Source: a virus. From it: a DNA stretch of 64,000 nucleotides. The translations under genes were made by a program, and so were the position numbers. The notes below the pieces were generated by a model that did no database searches, had not been told where the DNA came from, and saw nothing but the letters and a program-made list of their open reading frames with translations. Position 1 is the stretch's first letter. Each line of letters starts with the position of its first letter. The DNA lies in the IMG/VR virus record IMGVR_UViG_3300047472_000309, positions 1 through 64,000 of that record, one strand, 5' to 3'. Shown here piece by piece: positions 8,015 to 16,373 of the stretch.

Positions 8015-8265
8015 TTGCGTTTTCTCCGACGTTCTTTCTTGGGGGTGTTCCACCACTCGCGCTGACGACTGTATTTAGTCTCGAAGATGTTACTCTTCGG
8101 CACGCCTTCGGTTTCAACACTGATATAGGAACTGTTAGCGAGGACTTCGACGATGGCTTTGGTGACGGTTGCGCTTGGCCCCACGTTCACCAGGAGAATC
8201 TTCTGCTGGCCTGTGATCGCATGACGAATCGCACGCAGGTCCTCATCATCGACGACGGCAGTCAT
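8011..8265 (-). CDS. Unknown small early protein with basic WW tail
   Basis: 84 residues. A small alpha/beta N-terminal part (AIRHAITGQQKILLVNVG; VTKAIVEVLANSSYISVE) is followed by a very basic tail, SRQREWWNTPKKERRRKRK. The part around VTKAIVEVLANSSYI loosely recalls ribosomal protein S8 but the match is too weak to call. ATG overlaps the stop of the first operon gene. Probably binds nucleic acid or an acidic partner because of its tail (inference). Confidence 0.75.
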   Translation of the reverse strand: MTAVVDDEDLRAIRHAITGQQKILLVNVGPSATVTKAIVEVLANSSYISVETEGVPKSNIFETKYSRQREWWNTPKKERRRKRK

Positions 8266-8438
8266 TCCACGATTCCTTCAAATACCCAGCGCCGCAGGGC
8301 AGCTTGAGCAGCAATCTGGCGATCCAATGCACCCCGACGGTAGCCGCTCACGCGCTGCGAATTTCCGTTTGCATTGGTATTACGAATGCGCACGGGATTC
8401 TTGATCGTCGTGCGTTTAACTACGTTTACCCCGAACAT
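8262..8438 (-). CDS. First gene of early operon, small basic protein
   Basis: 58 residues, read directly from the sequence. ATG 8438 is preceded by GAGG at seven bases, and its stop overlaps the next start as ATGA. Arg-rich with no acidic residues before the C-terminal end; the segment SGYRRGALDRQIAAQAALRR resembles TGYARSLLRSAAVQIALQ in the EF-Tu-like protein of the same operon. An early promoter lies about 30 nt upstream (8467-8474). Function unknown. Confidence 0.8.
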   Translation of the reverse strand: MFGVNVVKRTTIKNPVRIRNTNANGNSQRVSGYRRGALDRQIAAQAALRRWVFEGIVE

Positions 8439-8466
8439 CAGCTGGCCTCATCGTATGCTTATCTGA

Positions 8467-8495
8467 CTAATATAGGACGTTTCTATGCACGGCCT
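8467..8495 (-). promoter_or_regulatory. Early-type promoter of the ten-gene operon
   Basis: Minus strand CCTATATTAG, one base from the TATATTAC core. The upstream GATT element of the other copies is not conserved, and the upstream half overlaps the start codon of the rightward gene at 8485. Confidence 0.55.
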
Positions 8496-9621
8496 TTTTA
8501 ATTTGTTGCCCGGTGTGAATCTGCCCACCATGTATGCAGCAAATTGGCATTACGCCAAAGAGGGACTCAGACACAACCTCAAAAAGGTCGTGGAGTTCTA
8601 CCACACGCATTCCATGGCCGTCGAATCGGAACACTTTCTGATTCGTTTGTTGCAGTCCATCAGCACACCTAAAGCCCTGAGCCTCGATCGGTATTACGCA
8701 ATCGTGGACGCACTGTCATTGAATCTTGGCATGGCGTTAAAAATGACTTCGTCGATTTCCAAGGGTCATGTGTTTTCCGGCGTGTTCTATGGGCCGGGTT
8801 GCACCGAAGTCTTGATTGCGGAAAATGCGGAGTTCGATCCTGTCGACGCCACTCGCAACTGGGAGCATGTCCAGGCGATCCGGGTACTGCGTCATCCGCG
8901 CAGTGATCTGATGCTCAATCTCCCCGATGGGAAGAAGACCGGTTCGGAAGAAGGCATCGCCGTGATTGCGATCAATATCCCGATGCTGGCGGTGCAGTAC
9001 CGGGCGTTTCGCCTACAGGAAGATGCGTATACGGCTCGCACCGGGGAGCCGGGTCGCACCATCCAGCAGTTTGTCCACATGCACGTACTGCCCAATATGC
9101 TCTACACGCATCTGGACTACGTGATCCTGAACCGGATCTGGAATCTGCTGCATGGTGCGCCGATGGGTGAAGGTAAACCCCACTCCTTCTACATCACGGA
9201 CTTCAATCAGAAGCTCAACGCAGTGCACACCACGATCCTCACGAATCTGCAGGCCGTGGGACAGGACTTTACCGGAGTGTTGCGCAGTATTCCGACCGTG
9301 ACCCAAGACAATCTGGATGAGGCCCTGGCGATTCCGGAGATGGCGCCCACCCGGCAAGTGGAATGGGCCTTGGCCTTGTCGCGCTTTCCGGCGCTGGATG
9401 TGATGGTGGATCTCACTGAAGGCGGTAACCAGGGCGGGGCGAATATCCGCAACCAGCAACAGTTGAATATCCTGATGCAAGCGGTGCGCCAGTATCGTTC
9501 AGGCGCTTACTTCTCGAGTGTGCTGACGGGCGATGTGTTGTACGACGTCAATACGGAAATCGACGAGCTGGTAGAGAAGATTCGTCAACGCGGTGGCACA
9601 GTGATGGCAACGCCACAATAA
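8485..9621 (+). CDS. Unknown phiKZ-like protein, probably late
   Basis: 378 residues, ATG with AGGA upstream. A single rightward gene between leftward operons, closed by a bidirectional terminator. Mixed alpha/beta with aromatic-rich helices (HVLPNMLYTHLDYVILNRIW) and no signal peptide, membrane segment or catalytic motif I can name. Rightward isolated genes here otherwise belong to the late virion set, so a virion or assembly role is a guess. Family not recognised. Confidence 0.8.
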   Translation: MHGLFNLLPGVNLPTMYAANWHYAKEGLRHNLKKVVEFYHTHSMAVESEHFLIRLLQSISTPKALSLDRYYAIVDALSLNLGMALKMTSSISKGHVFSGVFYGPGCTEVLIAENAEFDPVDATRNWEHVQAIRVLRHPRSDLMLNLPDGKKTGSEEGIAVIAINIPMLAVQYRAFRLQEDAYTARTGEPGRTIQQFVHMHVLPNMLYTHLDYVILNRIWNLLHGAPMGEGKPHSFYITDFNQKLNAVHTTILTNLQAVGQDFTGVLRSIPTVTQDNLDEALAIPEMAPTRQVEWALALSRFPALDVMVDLTEGGNQGGANIRNQQQLNILMQAVRQYRSGAYFSSVLTGDVLYDVNTEIDELVEKIRQRGGTVMATPQ

Positions 9622-9630
9622 CGACTAATA

Positions 9631-9670
9631 ACGGCATAAGGCCCGAGGGTTTCCCTCGGGCTCTATGACG
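9631..9670. terminator. Bidirectional terminator with inverted CGGCATA/TATGACG boxes
   Basis: Stem GCCCGAGGG / CCCTCGGGC with loop TTT between convergent genes; ACGGCATA on the left and TATGACG on the right, so each strand reads hairpin then TATG. Confidence 0.75.
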
Positions 9671-9679
9671 CTGAAACGT

Positions 9680-9961
9680 CTACTTCGTACACCGAGTAAT
9701 GACCCCGCGCTTCTTGCGCTCTTGAACTGCCAAACGCAAAACATCCACGCCCACAATCTTCTTGCAATACAACTGCTGTCCCGAGTAGGTGGCGGCGATA
9801 AATCCATCATCGCCTGCGTAAACGATTTTGGACAGGTACCCGTCGCGTACCAGGGTGTTTACGGCGAGTTTGTCCTCGACCTCGTCTTTATGCAAAGGAC
9901 CTTCCTCGACCATTTTCACCATGATCGCGATGTGACTGGTCTCCAACTGTGTTGCGGACAT
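9680..9961 (-). CDS. Small winged-helix-like protein
   Basis: 93 residues from ATG 9961. The layout helix (TSHIAIMVKMVEEGPLHKDE), helix (VNTLVRDGYLSKIV), beta hairpin (AGDDGFIAATYSGQQLY) looks like a winged helix-turn-helix, suggesting a DNA-binding regulator; this is pattern-based only. A TATGCCG box stands about 75 nt upstream, after the terminator of the polymerase gene. Confidence 0.65.
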   Translation of the reverse strand: MSATQLETSHIAIMVKMVEEGPLHKDEVEDKLAVNTLVRDGYLSKIVYAGDDGFIAATYSGQQLYCKKIVGVDVLRLAVQERKKRGVITRCTK

Positions 9962-10095
9962 TATAACCCCAAAAGTAGCGTATTGTTTCCTTTTCTCGAG
10001 TGGCCCGAAACCCCACTCATAACGATGCACTATTTAACGGCATATGGGGTCGATCACCAACCTCGCCCGGTACAGGACGCGGTCAGTGATCTTTT

Positions 10096-10128
10096 GCGCC
10101 CCTCTCCAATTAACAGTGAGAGGAGCGC
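10096..10128 (-). terminator. Hairpin after DNA polymerase gene
   Basis: 11-bp stem GCGCTCCTCTC / GAGAGGGGCGC (one G-U pair) with loop ACTGTTAATTG, then AAAAG; the minus strand reads CATATGCCGTT about 60 nt further on. Confidence 0.6.
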
Positions 10129-10196
10129 TCGCCCGTTCAGCTCAATAAGGGTAAGGGGTGACGACACTAAGCTGACGTGAATGTCCAGCCTACAAC

Positions 10197-12326
10197 TTAG
10201 TGTGAGTCTGACACCAAACGTGTCAATTTGTCGTTGGACAGATAAATGCCCAACGTTTCGAGGATAATGTAAAACACGCGCGTAGCATCCGCAACGATCT
10301 TACGCACCCCGGCCACCTGGAGGATCTCAGTCGGAATCCCCTTAGTCTGGAGATTCTGTTCCGGCAATTGCACGGAGCCCACATAGCGCTTACCCATTCG
10401 CTTCATGTACGCTTCCATGCGCCCTGCCAGTTCACGATCCTCAAGCGATTCCAACCACTCACGGGTCTTGGTCGGTGTGTCCAGCTCGGTGGCAATCTTG
10501 ACACACGTGTACGGTACAGGGGGGGCGATACCATACTTGGGACCAAATACCTCGTTCCACATTACGTACTGCTGATACGGTGATTCTTCCGCCGACTTCG
10601 CGTACGAATCGGGCGTTTTGATCTGACCCATCCGGAAGAACTGATAGCCACCTTCGCCAATCGCCGTAAAGATCTGGCGCTCGATGTCAGCAATCGTTTT
10701 CAGGATGTCGTGAATCTTGATCTTCTCGCCCTTTAGCACCGAGTTCATGATAAAGAGCATCATCTTCTCGGCTTCCTTAATCACAAAGCGTGGCGCATTC
10801 GACGCCTTCAAGTGCACGCCCTTGATTTCCTTCTTGTACTCCTTGAAGAGGTTGCCTTCCTGGCAGCCAATCAAGGCGAAGTAGTGCTTGGCCACCTGGG
10901 TCGCGACAAACACGTCGAACTTGAATTCGTTCTTCATGGCGACTTTGTGGATGTACTTCTCCACAATCCCAAAGTTCGCACTCATGCGCGCCAACACGTG
11001 AATGATAGTCTGCGCTGCCAGGTACACCATCGAGGCCGCTACCGCATTACACTTCTCATCAAAACCGAGCCAGCCCTGATGCCAGAGCACCCAGTCTTGC
11101 ACGGTAAAGATAGTCGAGTCCGTATCCGACGTAATCGCCGAACGACGAATCGAGTCCGGGAAAAACGCGAGAGAAGCAGGTACGTTGGTCGTCACCCAGA
11201 AGGCCGCGATCAGGTCCCGATACTCTTCCCCCACGTCGCCGATGTTCTTGGCTGTCGAGGCGAGAATACCGCGCGCCTCACCGACGATTTCATGCATCTG
11301 CAAGCCCTTGGTGTAGCGCTCACAGATTTGGGCTGCCAGGTGAACGTGTTCTTCTTGCACCGTCTTCAAGATGCTGTCAGGCTCCGGATGCGGCACTTCC
11401 ACCATCATCGACAACTTGCTGATGAAGGTCCGCACCACCTCGTCATTAAAGCGCATCAGGTGGTACAAGTCCCCCGTGTAGACAAAGGCAGAGCGCTGCT
11501 CGGGTGAGAGCGTCTTCACCAGGTCATACACCTTCTTCATCTTGAACTTGTCGCGCACATAGAAGTTGGTCGAGTACATGATGCATTCCATCGTCTCATC
11601 GACCGACGGATGACGAATGCCAAACTTGCGCATCGCCGCAGCTTGCGCTGCATAGTCCGTGTGGTTGATAATCGAGATGATATTCTGCATGCAGATCTCG
11701 ATCGACCAGTAATGGCGATTGCCCGAGAGGAACTTCTCGTTATTCGCATTGCCAAAGCCCGAGGTCGAGCGACAGTTCGAGGTGAGCGTCGAGTGGGCGG
11801 TCTTGTTGTACAGCGGCGTCGAAGGACTGACGTGCGCACCCGAGATCGAGTTATTCGCCAGCTTCTTATTGGTCTGCTCATTGTCCTTGATCTGCATCAG
11901 GACGACGTCGCCTTCCATTTCCGCTTTGAACTTGGCCTTCTTCGCCACCCCCCGTGCCTTCACGTTGCCCTCGATGTAATCAACGAGCGGTGACTGCTTC
12001 ACATCGGGATGCAAATACGTGGTAAGCGTCGGGGCAATGAGTTCTTTGTTACGGATCGAATCATTCAGGTAGGCTTGTAGCGTACCTTCCATCTGGACCC
12101 GGTCACCGTTTTCTTGGCGCTCCAGGTAGACGATCTTCGGGTCCTTGAATTCGAACTGTCCGCCAGGACGCATCTCTGTTTTCACAAAGGTGGTGCAGTC
12201 CTCGATCGGTGCCCCCGTCATTTGATGCAAATAGGTCGCGCAGTCCTGGACATAATAGCCCAGTACATTTAGATCGCGCTTGTACTGGGAAGGCGCCAGT
12301 ACAAATGGGTTGTTCGCTTCTGACAC
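10197..12326 (-). CDS. Family B DNA polymerase, C-terminal palm/thumb part
   Basis: 709 residues. Motif B is visible as NEQTNKKLANNSISGAH (about residue 150) followed by SRSTSG-like CRSTSGFGNAN, and motif C, the second catalytic Asp pair, as SDTDSTIF (about residue 395). A thumb-type basic motif follows (KEYKKEIKGVHLKAS). No 3'-5' exonuclease motifs and no motif A (D-x-x-SLYPS) occur before motif B, so one catalytic Asp must come from another polypeptide or a divergent sequence. This suggests a polymerase divided into two genes. GTG start behind AAGGAG. It stands directly after a terminator, so it has its own promoter. Confidence 0.85.
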   Translation of the reverse strand: MSEANNPFVLAPSQYKRDLNVLGYYVQDCATYLHQMTGAPIEDCTTFVKTEMRPGGQFEFKDPKIVYLERQENGDRVQMEGTLQAYLNDSIRNKELIAPTLTTYLHPDVKQSPLVDYIEGNVKARGVAKKAKFKAEMEGDVVLMQIKDNEQTNKKLANNSISGAHVSPSTPLYNKTAHSTLTSNCRSTSGFGNANNEKFLSGNRHYWSIEICMQNIISIINHTDYAAQAAAMRKFGIRHPSVDETMECIMYSTNFYVRDKFKMKKVYDLVKTLSPEQRSAFVYTGDLYHLMRFNDEVVRTFISKLSMMVEVPHPEPDSILKTVQEEHVHLAAQICERYTKGLQMHEIVGEARGILASTAKNIGDVGEEYRDLIAAFWVTTNVPASLAFFPDSIRRSAITSDTDSTIFTVQDWVLWHQGWLGFDEKCNAVAASMVYLAAQTIIHVLARMSANFGIVEKYIHKVAMKNEFKFDVFVATQVAKHYFALIGCQEGNLFKEYKKEIKGVHLKASNAPRFVIKEAEKMMLFIMNSVLKGEKIKIHDILKTIADIERQIFTAIGEGGYQFFRMGQIKTPDSYAKSAEESPYQQYVMWNEVFGPKYGIAPPVPYTCVKIATELDTPTKTREWLESLEDRELAGRMEAYMKRMGKRYVGSVQLPEQNLQTKGIPTEILQVAGVRKIVADATRVFYIILETLGIYLSNDKLTRLVSDSH

Positions 12327-12384
12327 TTTGTTTTACTCCTTGTCGACCTACATGATCAAGGCGCCCAATAAAAACGAATCGACG

Positions 12385-12434
12385 GCATAAAAAGGAAAAA
12401 AGGGCGAGGAGCGGTTTCGGGCCGCCACCTCGCC
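12385..12434 (-). terminator. Strong intrinsic terminator before the polymerase gene
   Basis: Minus-strand stem GGCGAGG / CCTCGCC enclosing a second GC-rich hairpin (GGCGGCC), followed by CTTTTTTCCTTTTTATGCCGTCG. Confidence 0.85.
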
Positions 12435-12893
12435 TAAATACAGGTCGTTACAAGTACCGAAAAGGAAAACCAGTCACTGAACATGCCCGAGCGATTCGGA
12501 GCCACAGAGACTCTACTACCACTACCACTTCAACCAAAATCGAGGTAGACAGGGGCCAGCTTACTCTTAATCCACGCGATCGACCAACTTCCACAGGAGA
12601 CTCCTATATTCGCCAAAGAGCGCTTGCGGAGGCGCAGAGCAGCGATAGGAGTAGGATCGATGTACGAGGAAACGCCGGTGCCAGGGGAAACAAGGAGGAA
12701 ACCCCAGCAGCGTGAATAAGCCAGCCCCGCGTCTAGGCATACGGCGCGGTAGCCCGCGGGAGGGCTCGCGCGAGAGTCCTTACCGGCACCAGTCAGGAGG
12801 AGGCCTGATGTCGATGAGGGTACAGGCTTGCCGGGCCTTTCTCTTCAGAACATTACGGATGGGCGATATAAATTAACTAGGGTAAACCCTGGC
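12435..12893 (-). ncRNA. Structured non-coding region A (candidate large RNA)
   Basis: About 460 bases without a convincing gene between the 12894-13295 stop and a strong terminator. Several complementary segments suggest a folded RNA: 12600-12607 with 12645-12652 (8 bp), an inner 6-bp hairpin at 12620-12635, 12677-12682 with 12785-12790, 12684-12687 with 12702-12705, 12727-12731 with 12745-12749, and 12751-12755 with 12762-12766. The minus strand is preferred because the terminator lies at that end. I cannot name the family. Confidence 0.5.
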
Positions 12894-13295
12894 TTATTTG
12901 ATCGCTACCGTAACGAAGTTGTAACCGTTGGCGGCCAAAATAGCCTGAACCTTCGGAATGTCCTGTGGGGTCACCTGGGCGATGGTCGCCGTGATGGTCT
13001 GCGCGGTGATGAGCGTGACCGACGAGTCGTCGATCCATGCCACGCCCAAAATCTGCGTGTTGCCGTTTTGCGTCTTGACCTTGATGTACAGGTACGCGGC
13101 TGGATCGTTCGGTGTGTTGGTTTGCGGACCGAAGAGCGGGTAGAACTGCACGTGCAAGGACGTGACGTCCTCGTCCTTCATCGCGTCTTCATACGACATC
13201 ACCGAGGTGACCTTGACGTTCTGCCAGTCGCTGCCCAGCAGAGGCGGATAGACGTTAAACGAGTACGTCTGCCCGATAGCAAAATTGTAAGCCAT
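12894..13295 (-). CDS. Small beta-rich protein, possibly SH3-like fold
   Basis: 133 residues from ATG 13295. Predominantly beta strands; the hairpin AYLYIKVKTQNG...ILGVAWIDDSSV resembles the SH3-barrel small proteins common in phages, though no catalytic residue is visible. Last gene of the leftward cluster of small genes starting at 16771; the non-coding region A follows. Confidence 0.72.
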   Translation of the reverse strand: MAYNFAIGQTYSFNVYPPLLGSDWQNVKVTSVMSYEDAMKDEDVTSLHVQFYPLFGPQTNTPNDPAAYLYIKVKTQNGNTQILGVAWIDDSSVTLITAQTITATIAQVTPQDIPKVQAILAANGYNFVTVAIK

Positions 13296-13328
13296 GGTTT
13301 CCCGTGCCCAAATGAACAAAAAAAAAGA

Positions 13329-13730
13329 TCAGAAGGGCAGGTGATCCAAAATCACGTCGTCACCGAGAAACTGGTGGACGTAGTACGGGAAGCCGTAGCC
13401 GCTACCGGCTGCTCCTGTACGTAGCCCACGCAGCCCCTCGAGACGCGCGTACACACTCTGTGCCAGATTTTGAACCGCTGCCCGCAATCGCTGATACTCG
13501 CTAGACGCCGTGTTTTCATAAACCGGGTCTACTATACGATTGGTAATGGGCAGCGCCTCAAGTCGGGCGGGACCGTTCGCTGAATAGTCCAAAAACACTT
13601 CGAAGATCTGCGTGAGGATTTCGCGCTTATCGTTGAAGTGAATAGGCAAACCTTGCACTTCAAACAGAAACTGCGCCCAGAGATCCGCGGTCTCAAAGAT
13701 CATGAGTCTGCTGTAATGCTCGTTTGCCAT
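13329..13730 (-). CDS. Small protein of a seven-member cluster (A)
   Basis: 133 residues from ATG 13730. Helical (REILTQIFEVFLDYSANG; LRAAVQNLAQSVYARLEGLR) with an aromatic C-terminal strand GFPYYVHQFLGDDVILDHLPF-type ending whose G-x-D-V motif is similar to that of its neighbours. Eight bases separate it from the previous gene. Family unknown. Confidence 0.75.
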   Translation of the reverse strand: MANEHYSRLMIFETADLWAQFLFEVQGLPIHFNDKREILTQIFEVFLDYSANGPARLEALPITNRIVDPVYENTASSEYQRLRAAVQNLAQSVYARLEGLRGLRTGAAGSGYGFPYYVHQFLGDDVILDHLPF

Positions 13731-13737
13731 GGTCGAT

Positions 13738-14124
13738 TCACAGGTTAGGGATATGGTCAGCGTGCAGGTGGCGCAGCACCATGTCACGGCCAAGCCAGTC
13801 GTGGAACTGATAGTACAGGTAGCCGTTCTGGTAGGCGCGCATCAGCCGTAGCTTCTGGAGCACCGACTCACCAAACTTATTGATGAGGCCCGCCAGGCGC
13901 GTAAACGACTCTTCGCCGCTCGTGCCTAACTGTTCCTGAAACAGATCGACACAGGCAAAGTTCAGCTCATGCAGCGCCTGCTTCTCGTAGTGGATTGACT
14001 CCATCACGATCTGCGCGACCATGTCCATCACGGTGTGGGGGAACTTATCCACCACCATGATGGGGGTCGTGGCGGTAGCAATTAACGAATCCAACTCGCG
14101 CGCCTTCCACAGCAGCGCCGCCAT
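13738..14124 (-). CDS. Small protein of a seven-member cluster (B)
   Basis: 128 residues; ATG one base after the previous stop (TGACATG), so coupled. Ends GYLYYQFHDWLGRDMVLRHL, closest in the cluster to the end of the 13329-13730 product. The body is helical (TVMDMVAQIVMESIHYEKQA). Unknown function. Confidence 0.77.
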   Translation of the reverse strand: MAALLWKARELDSLIATATTPIMVVDKFPHTVMDMVAQIVMESIHYEKQALHELNFACVDLFQEQLGTSGEESFTRLAGLINKFGESVLQKLRLMRAYQNGYLYYQFHDWLGRDMVLRHLHADHIPNL

Positions 14125-14125
14125 G

Positions 14126-14581
14126 TCAGAGTCGGTATCCAGAACCAAAAAGGTCGAAGGGGGCTGGCTGTGGACCGAACTCCTCAAAATCGGCCTTGGC
14201 AAACCGGACAAGATGGTCACTGTGGACCTCCGCAAAATGATAGGGAAAATAGCCGTCAGGCGGCAGATAAGCGTTGTACTCAAAGCGCAACCGATCTCGC
14301 ATGGCGAGCCCCATCTTCATCACCGCTTCAAACATATCGCGATGAGGACCACGGGGAATATCGGCTTCCTCGATGCGGAACTCCTGGTAGCCGCAGTCGT
14401 ACGCCAGTACGATCGCCACTTCCGTAAGCTCAGACTCTGCACAATCATACACGCTAATTGCCGAGAACACGCTCGCCAGCACTTCGTTCAAATCAAAGGG
14501 CGGACGAAAAGGCTGGGTCGCCACGCGCAGAAACCCATGGATCTCTTGCGTGAAGTCGATCAATAGGTTTTCAGTATACAC
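14126..14581 (-). CDS. Small protein of a seven-member cluster (C)
   Basis: 151 residues from a GTG at 14581 that overlaps the previous gene by 11 bases; no ATG is suitably placed, so the start is less certain. Acidic, aromatic-rich; the segment GYFPYHFAEVHSDHLVRF aligns with the C-terminal motif of the two genes after it, here followed by a Pro/Gly-rich extension. Unknown function. Confidence 0.7.
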   Translation of the reverse strand: MYTENLLIDFTQEIHGFLRVATQPFRPPFDLNEVLASVFSAISVYDCAESELTEVAIVLAYDCGYQEFRIEEADIPRGPHRDMFEAVMKMGLAMRDRLRFEYNAYLPPDGYFPYHFAEVHSDHLVRFAKADFEEFGPQPAPFDLFGSGYRL

Positions 14582-15056
14582 GGCGTTTTCCCCAATTACT
14601 GGTGAGGACCTCGATGCCCACCACCAGATCTCGACCGATCCAGCGCGGACTTTGGTCGTCGATGTGGTAAGGTCGGCTGCTAAAGAGATCTTGCATGATG
14701 AGCAGTACTTGCTCTTCAATGGACTGCGTGATCATCTCGAGCTCACCCACGCGGCTCATGTATTCGCTTAAATCCACGGACGTATGTTTAATACGGCCCG
14801 TGCGCTCATCGAACTGTTCATGACGCCGGTTCACGTAACTGTCAAACTTCTTCAACACGAAATCCACCAGCTCACTGTGATGATGTTGCAGCGAGCGCTG
14901 GTACTCAGTGTACGGCGAGGTTTCCTGAAACGACGTGCCCAAGACGGCATTCTTCACGACGGAATGCACCCCGCCCCTCAGAAAGAGCTTGAACAACTCA
15001 TCGTACACCATGGATTCCGTGATCAAATCACACGTCGGCAATATGAAAACGGACAT
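14571..15056 (-). CDS. Small protein of a seven-member cluster (D)
   Basis: 161 residues from ATG 15056 with AAGGA upstream. Helical with several charged segments (HHHSELVDFVLKKFDSYVNR) and a C-terminal strand SPRWIGRDLVVGIEVL carrying the same G-R-D-x-V motif as its neighbours. Unknown function. Confidence 0.77.
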   Translation of the reverse strand: MSVFILPTCDLITESMVYDELFKLFLRGGVHSVVKNAVLGTSFQETSPYTEYQRSLQHHHSELVDFVLKKFDSYVNRRHEQFDERTGRIKHTSVDLSEYMSRVGELEMITQSIEEQVLLIMQDLFSSRPYHIDDQSPRWIGRDLVVGIEVLTSNWGKRRVY

Positions 15057-15094
15057 GGTTGCTATTCCTTGTTTCGATTGTAATGACCTGTTAC

Positions 15095-15538
15095 TTACAG
15101 TCTCACGGGCTCGTACACAGGATCGACGGGGCGGGCACGAAACTCCGTGACCACCACATCCCATGCGCCAGTAAGATCAGCGTACGCCTCTGTGGACGTA
15201 TCGCTTAACTTCAAGTGCGGCAACACCGCGCCGATGTAATCGACGATCATGTCAAACGCACGGTTACACAACTGGTGCGCAGCGTTATGGTTCATGCCTG
15301 AGTTCTGCAACAGGGCTTTAGCTGTGACCAGGTATTCAGAAGGATGCTCTTCGCAGGTGTTGTCAAACACGTCCTTGAGCAAAGCTTCCAGGAGCGGGCC
15401 ACTATCGTAGCTTCTCCAGTTCGGATCAAGTGCTGCTTCCGGATTGCGTGGGTTACGCTTGCGTGCTTGATACAGAGCCAGCTCGCGTTGCACGAACATG
15501 CCCACATCCAGCAGCGAAATCACCGTACTGCTTCTCAT
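15095..15538 (-). CDS. Small protein of a seven-member cluster (E)
   Basis: 147 residues from ATG 15538. Largely helical (GPLLEALLKDVFDNTCEEHP; AHQLCNRAFDMIVDYIGAVL) with a C-terminal strand DLTGAWDVVVTEF similar in position to the G-x-D motif of the cluster. Unknown function. Confidence 0.75.
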   Translation of the reverse strand: MRSSTVISLLDVGMFVQRELALYQARKRNPRNPEAALDPNWRSYDSGPLLEALLKDVFDNTCEEHPSEYLVTAKALLQNSGMNHNAAHQLCNRAFDMIVDYIGAVLPHLKLSDTSTEAYADLTGAWDVVVTEFRARPVDPVYEPVRL

Positions 15539-15563
15539 CTACTCATCCCCGACACGCGCTCTG

Positions 15564-16373
15564 TTAATCTTCAAAATCGCGTCCGTGCTCCATCATCCAC
15601 GAGTAGATCCGATAGTCGATGGTCTTTTCCACCCGCACCGTCGTATTATCCACTTTCATGAAGTGCATGATCCAGCGATCTTGTCCCAAGAAGTCTGTCA
15701 ACTGATGTAGCATGTCGCTTAACTGCAGCGTGATGCTCTCACAGATCTCCTGAGAGGCGTAAAAAAGTTGCTTGTCCTGTTCCGTGATCCGCGAACGGCC
15801 CAGCTCATCAGTCGGTTCGTGCTCGAGCGCGATGATGTTGCCAGTCTCGCCCCAGGTGAATTTGGGATCAGTGGGATCTTTCGGATACTGGAATACCGAA
15901 TCGACCGTGATGCCGGAGCGCTGAAACTGCTCGAGCAGAAACGGCCGGATCACCGCATCAAAATTCAGCTTCTTGTGGCCACGACGAATGCGACCCTGAC
16001 TGGACCATTTTGCATGGTTGATCACCATGTGGTCAATCAGCTCGACGAGCAAGTTACGAGCACGCAGCGAATAGCGTGACTGCGGCTTCAGATACGGCAA
16101 GTGGACTTTGGGGACCACGAGATTGGCTTCCGCGTCGAACACCTCATCGCGCAGCGGCAATTCGAACGAGGTGATCGGAATCGGCACCGCCACACTCTTG
16201 ACTGCTTCACCTGCGTAGAAATACGGCTGCCCTGCGATCATCACCGGCTCACACTGAGTCGGCAGGTACAAGCCTTCCGGATTGGGCAACATGTAGGGAC
16301 CTGCGGCAGCTTCCACCGCGTCGACCCAGTCTCCCAGATCCAGCACCAGCGTTCCAGTGATTTTCAGTTCCAT
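15564..16373 (-). CDS. Larger cluster member (F)
   Basis: 269 residues from ATG 16373, overlapping the preceding gene by 10 bases. The N-terminal 110 residues are beta-rich (MELKITGTLVLDLGDW; PYFYAGEAVKSVAVPIPITS), followed by a helical region; near the end FLGQDRWIMHFMKVDNTT again shows a G-x-D element. It may be the cluster's ancestral, two-domain member. Unknown function; a virion-associated role is possible. Confidence 0.75.
   Translation of the reverse strand: MELKITGTLVLDLGDWVDAVEAAAGPYMLPNPEGLYLPTQCEPVMIAGQPYFYAGEAVKSVAVPIPITSFELPLRDEVFDAEANLVVPKVHLPYLKPQSRYSLRARNLLVELIDHMVINHAKWSSQGRIRRGHKKLNFDAVIRPFLLEQFQRSGITVDSVFQYPKDPTDPKFTWGETGNIIALEHEPTDELGRSRITEQDKQLFYASQEICESITLQLSDMLHQLTDFLGQDRWIMHFMKVDNTTVRVEKTIDYRIYSWMMEHGRDFED

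Noticed and set aside
8011-8265. Ribosomal protein S8-like N-terminus
   Set aside because: Only scattered residues match over about 40 positions, and the second S8 domain is absent.
12560-12880. RNase P RNA on the plus strand (GAGGAAACGCCGG resembles the conserved GAGGAAAGTCCGG after a P3-like stem; CAGAAC near the end)
   Set aside because: The segment near CAGAAC cannot pair with the altered CGCC to make helix P4, the ends show no P1 pairing, and there is no plus-strand terminator.
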